Shown here: positions 1 through 7,550 of the stretch, piece by piece
Layout: each line of letters opens with the position of its first letter
Numbering within the stretch: the stretch's first letter is position 1
Assembly: GCF_010384365.1 (NCBI RefSeq)
Contig: NZ_CP048397.1
Location: forward strand, 5,952,001 to 6,016,000
Reading direction: 5' to 3'
DNA length: 64,000 nt
Source of the DNA: Streptomyces sp. S4.7
GTDB taxonomy: Bacteria > Actinomycetota > Actinomycetes > Streptomycetales > Streptomycetaceae
Translations under genes and position numbers: made by a program
The notes under the pieces: model-generated
What the model was told of the DNA's origin: nothing
Database searches by the model: none
Seen by the model: only the letters and a program-made list of their open reading frames with translations

Positions 1-485
1 ACCACGCTGTTGCCCACGGTGTACGCGTGCGCGCCGACGCCCTTCGCCGACTCGTGGGCTGCGGCGTCGTTGTGGACGCGTACGTCGGAGAAGTCCGCGC
101 CCATCCGGTTCTCCATGTCCGCCCGGGTGTCGGCGTCCAGCGGGGAGCCGCCCGACGACACGACCTCGTGGACCGGCGAACGCCGCTCCTCCTCGGCCTC
201 GGCCCGGTCCGGCGAACCGCTCCGTGAGCGCTGGATCATCGGGCCGAGCGCGCTGTTGCCCACGGCGCGCTGGAGAGCGCCCATCCCGGCGACGCCGATC
301 ACATCGGCCCGCCCTCCGGCCGCCGCGCGGTAGAGGTGATGAGCCCGCTCGGAGACCTGTCCGGAATCACGTGCGTGGCCATGCCGGCCGTCCTCGTGAT
401 CAGCCACTTGCTCACGGTCGTGGCCGTGATCGTGGTCGTGGTCGTGGTGGTGTTCATGGCCGTGATCGAGGTCGTGTGCGTTCAT
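1..485 (-). CDS. DUF4157 (eCIS core domain) protein, cut by the window edge
   Basis: This is the N-terminal 161 codons of a protein that runs off the left edge. The ATG at 485 has GGGGAG 6-7 bases upstream; an in-frame ATG at 491 sits directly on that ribosome site and is less likely. Residues 1-25 are a histidine/aspartate-rich tail (repeated HDHD). After an alanine/glycine linker comes the DUF4157 signature: GGSPLDADTRADMENRMG, then DFSDVRVHNDAAAHESA and AYTVGNSV. In this family the segment precedes a zinc-protease HEXXH helix, which would lie outside the window. DUF4157 proteins are typically linked to extracellular contractile injection systems in Streptomyces as cargo or cargo-associated proteins; no sheath or tube gene is visible here. 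Domain call is firm, role is inference. Confidence 0.8.
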   Translation of the reverse strand, partial: MNAHDLDHGHEHHHDHDHDHGHDREQVADHEDGRHGHARDSGQVSERAHHLYRAAAGGRADVIGVAGMGALQRAVGNSALGPMIQRSRSGSPDRAEAEEERRSPVHEVVSSGGSPLDADTRADMENRMGADFSDVRVHNDAAAHESAKGVGAHAYTVGNSV

Positions 486-651
486 CGTCATCTCCCCTGA
501 CCGCACCGGTCGTTCGGCTGCCGGGCCGGGGTCCGCGCCGCGGCGTTCCCCACACTCCACCCTTTGCCGCCGACGCCGTCCCGGTCCAGGCCGCGCACCG
601 GCCCGGCCGGGGCACCCGGCGATGCCCCATCGGGCAACCCGGAAAGCGCGA

Positions 652-697
652 CGCCGCCGGACCCGGAAGCCTGACGGCTGCTCCGGGTCCGGCGGCG
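652..697 (-). terminator. Stem-loop after terD
   Basis: A perfect 16-bp inverted repeat (652-667 with 682-697, 14-base loop) begins 11 bases past the terD stop codon. No U-tract follows, as is common in Streptomyces terminators. Confidence 0.7.
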
Positions 698-708
698 CGG
701 TGTTCGGC

Positions 709-1284
709 TCAGACGCCGACGCCGAAGTCGGTGGCGATGCCGGAGAGGCCGGAGGCGTAACCCTGGCCCACGGCGCGGAACTTCCACTCGGCGCCGTTGC
801 GGTACAGCTCGCCGAAGACCATGGCGGTCTCCGTCGAGGCGTCCTCGGTGAGGTCGTAGCGCGCGAGTTCGGCGCCGCCGTCCTGGTTCACCACGCGGAT
901 GAACGCGTTGCGGACCTGGCCGAAGCTCTGGCTGCGCGACTCGGCCTCGTGGATGGAGACCGGGAAGACGATCTTGTCGACATCGGCGGGGACACCGGCG
1001 AGGTCGACCTTCAGCGACTCGTCGTCGCCCTCGCCCTCACCGGTGAGGTTGTCACCAGTGTGCTCGACCGAACCGTCGGGGCTCTTCAGGTTGTTGTAGA
1101 AGATGAAGTGCTGGTCGGAGGGGACCTTGCCGGCCGCGTTGACCAGCAGCGCGCTCGCGTCGAGGTCGAAGTCGGCGCCGGTGGTGCTGCGCGCGTCCCA
1201 GCCCAGGCCGACGAGCACCGCCGTCAGGCCCGGCGCTTCCTTGCTGAGCGAAACGTTGCCGCCTTTGGAGAGGGAAACTCCCAC
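709..1284 (-). CDS. terD: TerD-family stress/tellurite resistance protein
   Basis: 191 residues, the normal length of TerD proteins. It starts with the family hallmark VGVSLSKGGNVSLSK and carries GLGWDAR, the acidic metal-binding run DFDLDASALL, FIFYNN, GDNLTGEGEGDDE and the C-terminal GELYRNGAEWKFRAVGQGY. TerD proteins are cytoplasmic calcium-binding proteins of the Ter stress system. The GTG at 1284 is preferred because AGGAGA lies 6 bases before it and the protein begins at the family N-terminus; the frame stays open upstream but only through low-complexity sequence. A TerD/vWA paralogue lies at 3379-4788 on the same strand. A palindrome at 1324-1339 lies 40 bases upstream and is a likely operator. 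Confidence 0.95.
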   Translation of the reverse strand: MGVSLSKGGNVSLSKEAPGLTAVLVGLGWDARSTTGADFDLDASALLVNAAGKVPSDQHFIFYNNLKSPDGSVEHTGDNLTGEGEGDDESLKVDLAGVPADVDKIVFPVSIHEAESRSQSFGQVRNAFIRVVNQDGGAELARYDLTEDASTETAMVFGELYRNGAEWKFRAVGQGYASGLSGIATDFGVGV

Positions 1285-1323
1285 GATCTTCTCCTGGTGC
1301 TCGAAGGTATGGACTGAGTAAAA

Positions 1324-1339
1324 TCTACAACACTGTAGA
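1324..1339. promoter_or_regulatory. Palindromic operator candidate upstream of terD
   Basis: TCTACA-ACAC-TGTAGA is a perfect 6-bp inverted repeat with a 4-base spacer, 40 bases before the terD start. A near-identical copy lies at 1480-1497, so a dimeric regulator is likely; I cannot name it. Confidence 0.55.
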
Positions 1340-1421
1340 AATTGTGAGCGGCGCAGGGGGAGTGGTGCGCGGGCGGGCGGGCGGTTGTGCGGACGGATGG
1401 TCGGACGGACGGACGGACGGA

Positions 1422-1456
1422 GCGGTGCGGGGGGTACGCCCCGCCCCCCGCACCGC
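1422..1456 (-). terminator. GC-rich hairpin downstream of the TetR gene
   Basis: Perfect 13-bp stem (1422-1434 with 1444-1456) and a 9-base loop, 80 bases past the TetR stop. It should insulate terD from the ADH-TetR transcript. A GGAC tandem repeat (about 1391-1421) lies between it and terD. Confidence 0.65.
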
Positions 1457-1479
1457 CGACTGTCGGCCGTAGCGCTTGC

Positions 1480-1497
1480 TTCTACAGCACTGTAGAA
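1480..1497. promoter_or_regulatory. Second copy of the terD palindrome
   Basis: TTCTACAG-CA-CTGTAGAA is a perfect 8-bp inverted repeat. It shares TCTACANCACTGTAGAAA with the copy at 1324, 156 bases away, in the same orientation. Confidence 0.55.
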
Positions 1498-1535
1498 ACT
1501 AACAGCACGGGTACGGCGGCACACACCGGACAGCC

Positions 1536-2123
1536 CTACGGTGTGAACGCCCGCCGCACCGTGAGTGCGAGCGCCGCGCGGCGGCGGTCGTGGGCCGACT
1601 CCGGTTCGTCGTCGCTCGCGGCGTACATGACGCTGGCCGGCGACCAGGTCATCGACATGGCCGTGACCATGGCGAGCACTTCTGTCGCCGGGATCGACGG
1701 GTCGACGACGCCCTGCGCCTGTGCGTCGGTGATCGACCGCAGTTTCTCGGTGTCGTGCCCCGGCATGAAGTGGAACAGGTCACCGGTGGGGGTGCGTTCG
1801 AGGCGGGCCCAGGTGGCCAGGCGGACGAGTTCGGGATGGACGAGGTAGGCGTCGTACAGCCGGACCGCGTAGCCGGGAAGATCGTCGCCCGTGGCGGGGA
1901 CAGTGCCCACGATCAGGTCCAGGTGCTCGGCGAAGACGGCGTCGAACAGCTTGTCCTTGTTGCCGAAGTACGCGTAGAGCTGCGCCTTGTTGACCTGGGC
2001 GGCGGCGGAGATCCGGTCGACGCGCGCCCCCGCGATGCCGTACGCGGCGAACTCCGCCGTCGCGGCGTCGAGCAGCCGCCGCCGGGACGCCTGGCCCGCG
2101 CTCGTGATCTGTCCCGTCTTCAT
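1536..2123 (-). CDS. TetR-family transcriptional repressor
   Basis: 195 residues. The N-terminal helix-turn-helix is clear (LLDAATAEFAAYGIAGARV, then ISAAAQVNKAQLYAYFGNK), followed by a diverse ligand-binding domain. It is 9 bases downstream of the alcohol dehydrogenase stop on the same strand, so the two form an operon. A palindrome of the type AAACCA-AC-TGGTTT overlaps the dehydrogenase 3' end just before this gene, and two related sites precede the dehydrogenase, which fits autorepression and control of the neighbour. The ligand is unknown, probably an aldehyde or alcohol handled by the dehydrogenase (inference). Confidence 0.9.
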   Translation of the reverse strand: MKTGQITSAGQASRRRLLDAATAEFAAYGIAGARVDRISAAAQVNKAQLYAYFGNKDKLFDAVFAEHLDLIVGTVPATGDDLPGYAVRLYDAYLVHPELVRLATWARLERTPTGDLFHFMPGHDTEKLRSITDAQAQGVVDPSIPATEVLAMVTAMSMTWSPASVMYAASDDEPESAHDRRRAALALTVRRAFTP

Positions 2124-2132
2124 GGCTAAAGG

Positions 2133-3260
2133 CTAAACCAACTGGTTTGTCGCTTTGTCGGCACTGCCGGTGGCACCGGCGCCGGCAGTGGCGCGGACAG
2201 TGGCACCGGGACCGGCACCGTCGCCGCCACCCGCCGCCATGTCCAGGACGAACCGGTATCGGACATCGTTGCGTGCGAGCCGGTCCAGCGCCTCGTTGAC
2301 CTGGTCCGGGCGCATGACCTCCACGTCGGCGACGATGCCGTGCTCGGCGCAGAAGTCGAGCATCTCCCGCGTCTCGGTGGTCCCGCCGCTCCCCGTGCCC
2401 GCCAGTGTCTTCGCTCCCACGATCAGGCTCAGCGGGCTGACCGTGAGGTCCTCCGGCGGGATGCCCACCACGCACAGCGTGCCGTCCATCGCGAGCGCGG
2501 ACATGTACGGCTCCAGCGAATGCGCGGCGCCGACCGTGTCGAGGATGAGGTCGAAGCGGCCGGTCTGCGCGGCCATCTCCTTCTCGTCCGTCGACAGGAC
2601 GACATCGTCGGCGCCGAGCGCACGCGCCTCGTCCGCCTTTCCGGCCGTGCGCGTGAACTGGACGACCTCGGCGCCCATGTGGTGGGCGATCTTCAGCGCG
2701 AGATGTCCCAGTCCGCCCATGCCGACGATGCCGACCGTCCGGCCGGGCGCCGCTCCCCACCGCTTCAGCGGTGCGTACGTGGTGATGCCCGCGCACATCA
2801 GCGGCGCGGCGGCGGCCGGGTCGAGCCCCTCGGGCAGGTGGTAGGTGAACTTCTCGGGCAGTACGTACTCCGACGAGTAGCCGCCCCGGGTCGTGAGGCC
2901 GTCCTTCGGGTCGGTGCTGCCGTAGGTCAGCGTCGGATACCGCAGGCACCAGTTCTCCCGGCCGGCCAGGCAGGGCGGGCAGGCGCCGCAGGAGTCGATG
3001 ATGTTGCCCACCGCGACCTTGTCGCCGACCCGGAAGCGCGTCACGGCGTCGCCGGTCGAGATGATCTCGCCGACCATCTCGTGGCCGGGTACGACCGGGA
3101 ACTCGCCGCCGTGGCTGACGGTCGAGGTGTCGGTGGCGCAGACACCGCGGTACTCCACCCGCACGGCGACGTCGTCGCCGAGCAGATCGCGGCGGGTGAA
3201 TTCCCAGGGCTCCAGCGGGCCGCCCGCTCGGTGGGCGGCCCATCCGGTGACGTTCCTCAT
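2133..3260 (-). CDS. Zinc-dependent alcohol dehydrogenase (CAD/MDR family)
   Basis: 375 residues. It has the catalytic zinc cysteine (GVCATDTSTVSHGGEFP), GHEMVGEI, the four-cysteine structural zinc lobe (CGACPPCLAGRENWC) and the Rossmann motif GIVGMGGLGHLALKIAHHMG. It should oxidise or reduce alcohol/aldehyde pairs with NAD(P) in the cytoplasm; the cinnamyl-alcohol-dehydrogenase-like branch is the best fit. Family members are usually near 350 residues. The extra C-terminus is a Gly/Ala-rich tail after FVLDMAAGGG. The ATG at 3260 has AGGGAAG about 9 bases upstream. It is the first gene of an operon with the TetR gene, and two operator copies lie before it. Confidence 0.92.
   Translation of the reverse strand: MRNVTGWAAHRAGGPLEPWEFTRRDLLGDDVAVRVEYRGVCATDTSTVSHGGEFPVVPGHEMVGEIISTGDAVTRFRVGDKVAVGNIIDSCGACPPCLAGRENWCLRYPTLTYGSTDPKDGLTTRGGYSSEYVLPEKFTYHLPEGLDPAAAAPLMCAGITTYAPLKRWGAAPGRTVGIVGMGGLGHLALKIAHHMGAEVVQFTRTAGKADEARALGADDVVLSTDEKEMAAQTGRFDLILDTVGAAHSLEPYMSALAMDGTLCVVGIPPEDLTVSPLSLIVGAKTLAGTGSGGTTETREMLDFCAEHGIVADVEVMRPDQVNEALDRLARNDVRYRFVLDMAAGGGDGAGPGATVRATAGAGATGSADKATNQLV
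2135..2148. promoter_or_regulatory. TetR operator copy 1, inside the 3' end of the ADH gene
   Basis: AAACCA-AC-TGGTTT is a perfect 6-bp inverted repeat 12 bases upstream of the TetR start. It resembles the two sites before the ADH gene, so it may control TetR separately. Confidence 0.5.
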
Positions 3261-3284
3261 GGCGGATGCTTCCCTTTCACAGGT

Positions 3285-3300
3285 AACTAACTAGTTTGTT
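3285..3300. promoter_or_regulatory. TetR operator copy 2
   Basis: AACTAACTAGTTTGTT matches its own reverse complement at 14 of 16 positions and lies 25 bases upstream of the ADH start, overlapping the expected promoter. Confidence 0.6.
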
Positions 3301-3340
3301 GTCTCATTGGGCAACGCACTCCCCAAGCTTCCGACCGTCA

Positions 3341-3356
3341 AAAAAACTAGTTTGTT
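3341..3356. promoter_or_regulatory. TetR operator copy 3
   Basis: The site has the same CTAGTTTGTT half and centre as copy 2, 56 bases further upstream. The core AAACTAGTTT (3344-3353) is a perfect palindrome. Confidence 0.6.
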
Positions 3357-3378
3357 TATTCCCTTCGGTGCGACCGGC

Positions 3379-4788
3379 TCAGCGCAGGATCCCCGCCTGC
3401 CGTGCCTCCCGCAGCCATGACGGGAACTCCGACAGGAGCCGGTCGTACAGCTCCGGATCCGAGACCCGCTCGATGTCGTCCACGGCGAAGAAGCCGACGT
3501 TGTCGACGCGGCGGCCCGCCATTGTGTCGAAGCGTTGCAGCACCCCGTAGTTGGCCCTGCCGAGTCCGACGAACTGCCAGAACACCGACTCCTCCACGGC
3601 CGCGCGCAGCTCCCGCTCGATCTCGGCGTCGCGGTACACGCCGCCGTCGGAGAAGAACAGGACCAGGGTCGGCGCGGGCACGGGGTTCTCGCGCACGTAC
3701 GCCCGCACCTCGGCGATGGCCTTCTGCTCCTCGTTCTGGAAACCGACCGCCCGCATGTCGACCTGTCCCGCCACCAGGCCCTTCTGCGGCTTCTTACGGC
3801 CGAAGAGACTCATCTGCCCCACCCGCACATGCAGGCTCAGCCACTCGGGCAGCTCGCCGATCACCAGATCGGGCAGCCGGGCCGGGTTGGTGGCGAACGT
3901 CCACGCCTGCATCTCGCCGTCGTCGTCGAGCTGCGCCGCGACGGCCGCCATCCGCTCGGCGACGTTCTTCACCACGCCGCGTGTGTAGAGCGCGCTCATC
4001 GAACCCGAGGCGTCGAGGACGAGAATGACGCGCGCGACCACACCGGTGACGCCGTGCTTGTCCAGGCTGACTGCGACCTGTTCCTTGCGCAGCGAGAGGC
4101 GCTTGCGCATGTCGACGGGAAGCCGCTCCTCACCCTTGGTGAGACGGGCGCCGGGCCCGCCGGACGCGGGAGCGGCGGGGGAGGGGACGGGGGGAGCCGG
4201 GGGCAGGACCGGCGCCCGGGGCGGTACCGGCGCCGGGGCGGGAGGCGGCACCGGCGCCGCGACCGGAGGCGGCTCCTCGTCGACCGTGATACCGAAGTCC
4301 GTCGCCAGCCCCGCCAGCCCGCTCACGTACCCCTGCCCGACCGCCCGGAACTTCCACGCCCCGCCCCGCCGGTACAGCTCACCGCTCACATACGCGGTCT
4401 CCGAGCCGGCCTCCATGTCGAAACGCGCCAGCTCCGCGCCCGACGCCGCGTCCAGCAGCCGCAGCCGCAGACCGGGCACCTGCCCGAACGTCCCGCCGTC
4501 GGCGGACGCGCACAGCGCCACGCGCTCGATGCCCGGCTCCAGCCGGGCGAGATCCACCTCCACGGAGTCGGCGCCGGGCTGCTTGCCGATGTGGCGTACG
4601 GCGCCGGATGTGTGGTGCGGCTGGTTGTAGAAGACGAAGTCGCCGTCGGAGCGGACCTGTCCCGCGTCGGTCAACAGGAGGGCGGATCCGTCCACGTCCG
4701 GTATGCCGGGTCCCGCCGACCAGCTGAGGACGGCCCGCACGGAGGGGACCGTCACCGGGAGATTGGCGCCTTTGCTCAGTGTCGTCAC
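3379..4788 (-). CDS. TerD domain fused to a vWA (TerF-like) domain
   Basis: 469 residues. Residues 1-170 are a TerD domain (LSKGANLPV at the start, GELYRRGGAWKFRAVGQGY near its end). Residues 172-210 are a proline/alanine-rich linker. Residues 215-469 are a TerF-type von Willebrand A domain with the MIDAS motif DASGSMS at 259-265 and FFSDGGVYRD. vWA domains of the Ter system bind divalent metal and protein partners in stress-response complexes. The ATG at 4788 gives the family start MTTLSKGANLPV. The neighbouring TerD (709-1284) is a likely partner. The first acidic metal-binding run is weaker than in TerD (DVDGSALLL). Confidence 0.93.
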   Translation of the reverse strand: MTTLSKGANLPVTVPSVRAVLSWSAGPGIPDVDGSALLLTDAGQVRSDGDFVFYNQPHHTSGAVRHIGKQPGADSVEVDLARLEPGIERVALCASADGGTFGQVPGLRLRLLDAASGAELARFDMEAGSETAYVSGELYRRGGAWKFRAVGQGYVSGLAGLATDFGITVDEEPPPVAAPVPPPAPAPVPPRAPVLPPAPPVPSPAAPASGGPGARLTKGEERLPVDMRKRLSLRKEQVAVSLDKHGVTGVVARVILVLDASGSMSALYTRGVVKNVAERMAAVAAQLDDDGEMQAWTFATNPARLPDLVIGELPEWLSLHVRVGQMSLFGRKKPQKGLVAGQVDMRAVGFQNEEQKAIAEVRAYVRENPVPAPTLVLFFSDGGVYRDAEIERELRAAVEESVFWQFVGLGRANYGVLQRFDTMAGRRVDNVGFFAVDDIERVSDPELYDRLLSEFPSWLREARQAGILR

Positions 4789-4951
4789 GGCAGCCAGTCT
4801 GCCCGCCGACGGATCCGAAGTCTCCGGACTTGACGGACTTCGCGGACTTCTGGGTCCCCGCGGTCTCTACGGACCCGCGTCCCCTCCCTCCCGCCCGTCA
4901 CCCGTGGCTCTCCGACGCGCCCCCGGCGCCCCGCCGCAGTACGGTGGCGGT

Positions 4952-5218
4952 ATGGGTACATGTACAGATCTCGCCAACGCGACTGCTGACGTGGCGCCCC
5001 TTTCGAGCACCGACGAATGCGTCGACTGCGTCGCACTCGACCGCCGGGACTGGGTCCACCTGCGTCTCTGCCTGTCCTGTGGACACGTCGGATGCTGCGA
5101 CAGCTCACCGCTACGGCACGCGACCGAACACTTCACACAGACCGGTGACCCCGTCATGCGCTCCCTGGAGCCCGGCGAGGAGTGGCGCTGGTGCTTCACG
5201 CATCAGCTGCTGGGCTGA
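4952..5218 (+). CDS. UBP-type zinc finger protein
   Basis: 88 residues. Cysteine pairs (ECVDCVALD, LRLCLSCGHVGCCDSS) followed by HATEHFTQTGDPV and EWRWCFTHQLLG define a zf-UBP zinc-ribbon domain. In Streptomyces such small proteins often stand beside a histidine-kinase-like ATPase and a response-regulator/thioredoxin-reductase fusion; remnants of both are in the next gene, which converges and overlaps this one by 16 bases. The ATG at 4952 follows GGTGGCGG. The function of the bacterial proteins is unclear. Confidence 0.85.
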   Translation: MGTCTDLANATADVAPLSSTDECVDCVALDRRDWVHLRLCLSCGHVGCCDSSPLRHATEHFTQTGDPVMRSLEPGEEWRWCFTHQLLG

Positions 5219-5574
5219 CCGTCTCCCCGGCCGTCCGACTCTCCGGCCGCCGGGCCGACCGCCTCCTCCTCGATCGGCAGGCACACCTGGAAACGGGTGT
5301 CCCCCGGCCGCGAGGTGACTTTGAGGTCCCCGTGGTGCTTGTTGACCACGATGCGGTACGAGATGTCCAGCCCCAGCCCCGTGCCCTCCCCGACCTGCTT
5401 GGTCGTGAAGAACGGCTCGAAGATCCGTGGCCGCACGTCCTTCGCGATGCCCACCCCCGTGTCCGCGATCTCGACCATCAGCCGCTTGTTCTCGAGCCAG
5501 GTGCGGATGTCGCGGGCGACGGCCCGGGAGACGGCCGGATCGTCGTCGACGGTCAGAATGGTCGGATTTGCCAT
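5203..5574 (-). pseudogene. Deletion remnant: response-regulator start joined to a histidine-kinase end
   Basis: 123 residues in one open frame but with two unrelated parts. Residues 1-23 (TILTVDDDPAVSRAVARDI) are the start of a receiver domain, matching the fused response regulator/thioredoxin reductases common in Streptomyces. From residue 24 the sequence is the end of a HATPase domain: VEIADTGVGIAKDV (G1 box), FEPFFTTKQVGEGTGLGL (F/G2 boxes) and a short tail. The N box, dimerisation domain and the entire reductase are missing. The simplest explanation is an in-frame deletion between two adjacent genes that left a fused stub. It is unlikely to phosphorylate anything. Confidence 0.8.
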
Positions 5575-5605
5575 ACCTCCATCATGGCCCTTGGAGGCGC
5601 GAGGT

Positions 5606-5641
5606 GCGGTGGACGGCGGTTGGGGGGCCGCCGTCCACCGC
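5606..5641 (-). terminator. Hairpin after the DyP gene
   Basis: A perfect 14-bp stem (5606-5619 with 5628-5641) with an 8-base loop, 40 bases beyond the DyP stop and before the response-regulator remnant. Confidence 0.7.
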
Positions 5642-5681
5642 GGTCGGGAGGGCGCGAGTCACACCCCGCGTACGGGGACGG

Positions 5682-7550
5682 TCAGTGCGCGGTGTCGGTC
5701 TGCCAGACCACCGTCCCGCCGGCGGCGCGGATCACCACGTTGCCGTCCATCAGGACGATGAGCTTGGCGTGCGGATTCCCGGTCGTACGGGACTTCCACA
5801 CCGGCCGGTCGTCGGCCCCGAGGACGACGAGGTCACCGTCCTCCTGGAAGACCGCTTTCACCCCGCCGGTCCCGGCGGTGCCCGACTCCCAGCGCTGCTC
5901 GTCGCGCTCGTCCAGGACGACCAGATTGCCGACCTCCCGCATCACGAGCCGGGCCTTGGCCGTGCCGACGGGCCCGTCGGCGGGGCGCAGGGTGAACGGG
6001 GCCTCAAGGATCCGGTCGCCGTCGGGGCCGCCACCGCCGTCGAGCTTGCCGTCGGCGAGCAGTTCGATGGTGGTGAGCGAGGGCGCGAACGCGTACACCG
6101 CGCCCTCGGTCCTGACGAACTGCTCGAAGTGCACCTTGCAGCCCTTGAAGCTGACATCGGTCGCCGTGCCGACCAGCGGGTCCCGGCCCGGAGGCTGGTC
6201 CCTCGCCGGGAAGTTCGGCTCCTCGATCCAGTCCTTCTGGATGAACTCGAACTGCCGCACCAGGTCGGACTGGTAGCAGACGAAGACCAGGCCGCGCGGT
6301 GCGTCCGGGCCATTGCCCGCGCTGCCGGCGGGGTCGAACGGCCGGCCGTAGGGAATGCCGCGGCGCATGATGCGCCGACCGTCGAGCGCGCCCTTCTCCG
6401 GGACGGTCTGCTCGTCGCTCGACTTGAGCAGCAGACCGTCGCGCGGGCTGCTCTTGCGCAGATGCGAGAAAAGCGGAGTGATCTCGCCCTCCAGGTCGTC
6501 GCGGTAGCTGATGTCGTTGTCCGACCACGCCTCCGCGTCGCTGGGGCTGTCCGCGTGCGGGCACTTCGCCACCGGCGTGCCCGAGCGCCAGCGGCCGACC
6601 AGGCGCGCGGCCAGCCACTCGGTCGTCGCCTCGGGCGGCACCTTCCCCTGCTCCTTCAGCTCCTTCAGACGCGCCGCGACCTGCGCCCACCAGCCGGGGA
6701 CGTCCTGCGCGAGACGCCGCAGGACCTGGAACGAGCCGTTCGTCGCCCAGCCCGGCAGGTCGTTCGGTCTGCCGCCGTCCCGCTCGTGGCCGACGACGAA
6801 CTCGCCGGCCGGGATGATCCGGGTGCCGGGGCTGCCCTTCTTGTGCTCGGGCCGGTCCGGGTCGGGCTGGTCGAAGCCCTCTACGGCGGGCTCGCTGATC
6901 CCGTCCTTGAAGCCGAAGTGCTCCTTGCCCCGCCGGCTTCCCTCCAGGGTCGCTCCGTCCTGCTCGAAGACGATCACGACCTTGTGCCGGGCGGCCTCCT
7001 CGCGCTCCTCGGTCAGCGCGACGCGCAGATCCTGCGGCCGGTCCGCGGCGACGGTGAGCACCGCGTGGATCGGCTGCCCCGTGCCGTTGCCGAACAGCCA
7101 GTGCTCCGGGGCGCACTGCCCGGTGTCACCGAGCAGGTCGGCGCGGGCCGCGGCGCCCTGCTTGAAGGCTTCCTGCGTACTGCCCGGCGGGACGGACGGG
7201 AAGGGATCGCGCCCGGCCAGCAGCCGCACTCCGGGATAGGTGAAGCTGACGACCCGCCATACGGCGTTGAGCGCCTTGGGATCGTCACCGCCGGACTGCT
7301 TGCGGGCCCTGCTGAACTCCGCGTTGAACGCCGCGACCTGACGGGTCGTGGCGATCCGGGGCCGCAGCCTGCGCAGCCAGGTCCTGGCGAGGCTGTCGTC
7401 CTCGAACCGCAGCAGGAGTAACTGGACATGGTCCTTCTTGGCTCCCGCGATGATGTCGCCCTGGATCTCCCGGCTCCTGCGCAGCGGCAGATCGGCCTCC
7501 CCGCCACCGGGCGGGTCGTACGCCGTCGAAGGCTGTGCCCCGTAGGTCAT
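5682..7550 (-). CDS. DyP-type peroxidase with C-terminal lectin-like domain
   Basis: 622 residues. The heme peroxidase part has the DyP motif GFKDG (213-217) and a proximal-histidine segment FSHLRKSSPRDG (His363, Arg365 candidates). From about residue 510 there are three beta-prism repeats of the type NLVVLDERDEQRWESGT, GDLVVLGADDRPVWKS and GNVVIRAAGGTVVWQT, the layout of a bulb-type (mannose-binding) lectin, which is unusual for a DyP enzyme. No signal peptide is visible. The ATG at 7550 overlaps the upstream stop as ATGA, so translation is coupled to the copper oxidase. In S. lividans GlxA works with the DyP enzyme DtpA; a similar pairing is inferred here. Confidence 0.93.
   Translation of the reverse strand: MTYGAQPSTAYDPPGGGEADLPLRRSREIQGDIIAGAKKDHVQLLLLRFEDDSLARTWLRRLRPRIATTRQVAAFNAEFSRARKQSGGDDPKALNAVWRVVSFTYPGVRLLAGRDPFPSVPPGSTQEAFKQGAAARADLLGDTGQCAPEHWLFGNGTGQPIHAVLTVAADRPQDLRVALTEEREEAARHKVVIVFEQDGATLEGSRRGKEHFGFKDGISEPAVEGFDQPDPDRPEHKKGSPGTRIIPAGEFVVGHERDGGRPNDLPGWATNGSFQVLRRLAQDVPGWWAQVAARLKELKEQGKVPPEATTEWLAARLVGRWRSGTPVAKCPHADSPSDAEAWSDNDISYRDDLEGEITPLFSHLRKSSPRDGLLLKSSDEQTVPEKGALDGRRIMRRGIPYGRPFDPAGSAGNGPDAPRGLVFVCYQSDLVRQFEFIQKDWIEEPNFPARDQPPGRDPLVGTATDVSFKGCKVHFEQFVRTEGAVYAFAPSLTTIELLADGKLDGGGGPDGDRILEAPFTLRPADGPVGTAKARLVMREVGNLVVLDERDEQRWESGTAGTGGVKAVFQEDGDLVVLGADDRPVWKSRTTGNPHAKLIVLMDGNVVIRAAGGTVVWQTDTAH

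Noticed and set aside
709..1524. 80-residue N-terminal extension of TerD
   Set aside because: The extension is low-complexity, crosses the palindrome and has no ribosome site; GTG 1284 has one and gives the family start.
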